A stretch of DNA of 34,362 nucleotides from Klebsiella pneumoniae (GTDB lineage: Bacteria > Myxococcota_A > UBA796 > GCA-2862545): the NCBI GenBank assembly GCA_945861065.1, contig CAMASI010000055.1, forward strand, positions 1 to 34,362, read 5' to 3'. A program made the position numbers and the translations under genes. Of the stretch, positions 32,430 through 34,362 are shown in pieces; within the stretch, counting starts at the first letter, position 1; each line of letters starts with the position of its first letter. The notes under the pieces are model-generated. The model was not told the DNA's origin. It did no database searches and saw only the letters and a program-made list of their open reading frames with translations.

Positions 32430-32633
32430 CTCAACTCCGACCCGCGACGACTAACCCAACAGGGGGTCTGATCGCTACCCGTTGGTCACTTTCTGCGTGG
32501 CGTCCATCCGCCGGTTTGGGGCTACCTCGGAATTGTCTCTGGCGGGCGTAGCGGACTCGATGACGCAGGGCGCTCGGACCTCCGGCCGTGCGTCGGGGCG
32601 GCCGGCTTGATTCGCAGCTTCGTCGTCTGGTGT
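32430..32633. other. Noncoding end of the insertion sequence and flank
   Basis: The segment between the cytochrome operon start and the transposase stop contains the left terminal repeat candidate (32476-32493). No gene was recognised; short open frames here have no domain and are presumed spurious. Confidence 0.5.
32476..32493. repeat. Putative left terminal inverted repeat of ISKra4 element
   Basis: TACCCGTTGGTCACTTTC is found inverted at 34135-34156. The ACCCGTTGGT core is identical on both sides, and ACTTTC follows after a 4-base length difference. Confidence 0.5.
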
Positions 32634-34079
32634 TCAGGCGGCCCGTGATGGGCGTTGTTCCGCAAAGGTCGCAGCATGTTCTCTCCAGGCGCCGTGCTGG
32701 CTTTTCCAGTAGTCGTCCCACCACCCATTGGCCTTGATCATCCGCAGTGCGAGCACATCATCGACGTGGTCAGGGTGCCACCACGCCCCTCCGATCTTCA
32801 GACGCGCCTGCACGAGGTTTCCGTGGGCGCTCTCGATCTCGCTACTCGCTGAACTCCAGCCGCGCTCGCGGTATTCTGCGTAAGCCACCGCGTCTTTGTT
32901 GCGCTCGAAGTACGCCGCTTCCTTGCGCAGCGTGTCGTTTCTGGATGCCTCGTCTTTCCCTGACGCTTCGTACGCGCGCTCCAACTCGGCGACCACCTCC
33001 ATTGCCCGCCCGTTCTCCATCTTCGCCAGCGCCCCGCTTGCCCATTCCTGCACCGGCACGGCCGGCGCGAGGGCGGTGCCCGCCGAGGTCAGGTGCTCCT
33101 TGCAATGCGGACGATCGAGGATGAACCGGAAAGGACTCGCGTGAAACGCCTCCGCCATCCGGGTTCGGATGTGCTTCGCGCCGTCGGCGATTCCGCGCAC
33201 CGCCGTCCGCTCAGTCCAGCCCTTCAAGCCGGCGAGCGCGAACAGGTCGTCGAAAGAGGCGTCGAGGTCCCGGGTCGGACGCAGAGTGTACAAACGGCTC
33301 GTCTCGCCAGGTTTCTGAACGAGGCCGGCTTTGACCTCCTCCCACCGGCACCTCTTACGTCGCTTCAGCAGCTTGCGGACCGGCGACCGCTCCGGCTCCT
33401 GCCCTTCTTCGGCCGGGACCGACTCAAGGGTGGCGACCGGAATCATCCCGCCGTCCCATTCGGCCTCGAGCTCCGCCGCGCCATTCGCGGGCTCCGGACC
33501 CGGTTCGGCAGCAGCTTTCCTCACGACCGCGAGACGTTTGTCGATAAACGCGCGGGCCTTCGCGCCATGGTGATGAAGCAGGTGCAATGCCGTGGTTCGT
33601 CCCATGTCGACGCCGGGATGGTGACGCGCGAGCTTGTCGACGGCCTTTGCGCAGGACTCGTCGGTGGCGAGGTCCACGGCCGCTTCCGCTGCGAGCAGCG
33701 ACCACGTCTCGCGGTCCGTGCCAAGCCACGCGTGCAGCGGCCTCGAGGACGTCCCGCAGACCCGGCAGTACGTGTACGGGTCGCGTATCGACACCGCTCC
33801 AAGCAGCGTCTTGCGCTCCCAGACCGTTCGCCTCTGCGCCTCCATCCGGCGACCGCAGGCACACCGCGCGCGCCGGCTGAGCGCCTGCTCGGCGCGCACA
33901 TCGGCGAAGTCCTGAAGCATCCCGCGGCCGGCCTCCCGAATGAGCAAACCGACCCACTCCTCCGCGGCAAGTAAGTCCGGGAACTGCTCCCCGTCGGCGT
34001 CCGCAACAACGAGAGCGCGGAATCGCGCACGGAACTCGTGGGCGATAGGCTGGAACTCGGGCGGGAGCATGGTGGACAT
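32634..34079 (-). CDS. ISKra4-family transposase
   Basis: A 481-residue DDE-type transposase. An N-terminal zinc-binding-like part has CACGRRMEAQ and YCRVCG. DDE candidates are Asp in EAEWDGGMIPV, Asp in FILDRPHCKEHL and Glu in SSEIESAHGNLVQARLKIGG. The end contains WWHPDHVDDVLALRMIKANGW. These match the ISKra4 family and the frame looks intact, so the copy may be active. The gene is probably read from a promoter inside the element near 34080-34135. Confidence 0.93.
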   Translation of the reverse strand: MSTMLPPEFQPIAHEFRARFRALVVADADGEQFPDLLAAEEWVGLLIREAGRGMLQDFADVRAEQALSRRARCACGRRMEAQRRTVWERKTLLGAVSIRDPYTYCRVCGTSSRPLHAWLGTDRETWSLLAAEAAVDLATDESCAKAVDKLARHHPGVDMGRTTALHLLHHHGAKARAFIDKRLAVVRKAAAEPGPEPANGAAELEAEWDGGMIPVATLESVPAEEGQEPERSPVRKLLKRRKRCRWEEVKAGLVQKPGETSRLYTLRPTRDLDASFDDLFALAGLKGWTERTAVRGIADGAKHIRTRMAEAFHASPFRFILDRPHCKEHLTSAGTALAPAVPVQEWASGALAKMENGRAMEVVAELERAYEASGKDEASRNDTLRKEAAYFERNKDAVAYAEYRERGWSSASSEIESAHGNLVQARLKIGGAWWHPDHVDDVLALRMIKANGWWDDYWKSQHGAWREHAATFAEQRPSRAA

Positions 34080-34134
34080 CTTCGTTACACAACCGAAGTC
34101 TGCCGTGTTCCCGCCCTTCCGTCGATCCCCCGAT

Positions 34135-34156
34135 GAAAGTCGCGCACCAACGGGTG
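34135..34156. repeat. Putative right terminal inverted repeat of ISKra4 element
   Basis: The complement of CACCCGTTGG and TGCGCGACTTTC lies here, matching the left repeat at 32476-32493. The core ACCCGTTGGT is identical. Confidence 0.5.
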
Positions 34157-34191
34157 GGCGCGATGATCGAAAGCCGCTCTACGTTACTCAT

Positions 34192-34215
34192 CCCGCTCCC
34201 GATCCCGATCCCGCT
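34192..34215. repeat. Four tandem hexamers (CCCGCT/CCCGAT)
   Basis: Four 6-base units read CCCGCT, CCCGAT, CCCGAT and CCCGCT just upstream of the four-helix-bundle gene. Their role is unknown. Confidence 0.6.
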
Positions 34216-34238
34216 CCCCCGCCCGACGCGAGGCACCG

Positions 34239-34362
34239 ATGCCGTTCGACCACGAGAAGCTCGACGTGTACGCGGTCGCCCTCGACTTCCTGGTACTCGC
34301 GAACGGCGTCGTCGAGGGGTTGCCGCGAGGCCGCTCCCACATCGGTGATCAGCTGTCCCGCG
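34239..34362 (+). CDS. Four-helix-bundle protein (IVP-like), N-terminal part
   Basis: Only the first 41 codons are in the window. The start MPFDHEKLDVYAVALDFLVL, followed by LPRGRSHIGDQLSR, matches the family of 23S rRNA intervening-sequence/four-helix-bundle proteins (TIGR02436), which typically begin with EKLDVY and carry the LP-G-x-x-x-x-x-DQL turn. A GAGG ribosome binding site (34230-34233) lies five bases before the ATG. Family members are about 120 residues. Function is not established; they are frequent in rRNA-intervening sequences but here no rRNA is seen. Confidence 0.85.
   Translation, partial: MPFDHEKLDVYAVALDFLVLANGVVEGLPRGRSHIGDQLSR

Larger units (their letters stand above)
32476..34156 (-). 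mobile_element. ISKra4-family insertion sequence
   Basis: A transposase gene is bracketed by putative inverted terminal repeats (32476-32493 and 34135-34156), giving an element of about 1.68 kb. The size fits ISKra4. Exact ends and a target duplication could not be fixed by eye, so the boundaries are approximate. No passenger gene is present. Confidence 0.6.

Noticed and set aside
1-34362. CRISPR arrays, rRNA and tRNA genes
   Set aside because: No regularly spaced repeats and no sequences resembling rRNA or tRNA were seen on either strand.

Overview
This window is GC-rich, densely coded bacterial chromosome. The gene content points to a Gram-negative predatory or social-type lineage, most likely a member of the Myxococcota (former Deltaproteobacteria). 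Signs of this are many secreted lipoproteins, thrombospondin-type-3/OmpA and FG-GAP proteins, an ECF sigma factor coupled to a transmembrane Ser/Thr kinase, a subtilase with a Cys-hydrophobic-Arg tail, two LPS-type GT9 glycosyltransferases and SUKH/HEAT proteins. The taxonomic call is inference; no rRNA or tRNA gene was seen.

Layout. 1-3499: an overlapping pair of envelope lipoproteins on the minus strand, the second with a C-terminal OmpA domain; a divergent LCM-type methyltransferase; and a decayed FG-GAP gene. 3500-6353: minus-strand genes for a TPR protein, a CAP-like secreted protein and PlsY, with a 126-bp inverted-repeat element between the last two. 6411-10319: a lipoprotein, an ECF sigma/Ser-Thr kinase pair joined by ATGA, and an EI24/CysZ-like membrane protein. 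10309-16078: a tight minus-strand operon ffh - GT9 - GT9 - GT4 - chrA - small membrane protein. 16147-25000: a GH31 lipoprotein and an SPFH/GYF_2 protein on the minus strand, then a subtilase, an FG-GAP lipoprotein and another lipoprotein on the plus strand. 24990-30831: a WYL-regulator operon (regulator, unknown protein, methyltransferase) divergent from a small membrane protein and a 1015-residue SUKH-TPR-HEAT protein. 30841-32429: an operon of two monoheme cytochrome-like lipoproteins and a beta-barrel. 32430-34362: an ISKra4-family insertion sequence and the start of a four-helix-bundle (IVP-like) gene.

The best candidate for an undescribed system is 24990-30831. Its intergenic region holds a near-consensus sigma-70 promoter (TTGACA, 17-bp spacer, TATACC) bracketed by a perfect 9-bp inverted repeat, and a second 6-5-6 palindrome nearer the WYL gene. 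Known WYL regulators of the BrxR/CapW kind repress anti-phage loci through inverted repeats at promoters, and SUKH domains are typical of immunity proteins. A defence or toxin-neutralising role is therefore reasonable but unproven. A second theme is a family of short repeats whose arms carry TAGAGCGG and sit exactly at gene ends, in three cases supplying stop codons or abutting a ribosome binding site.
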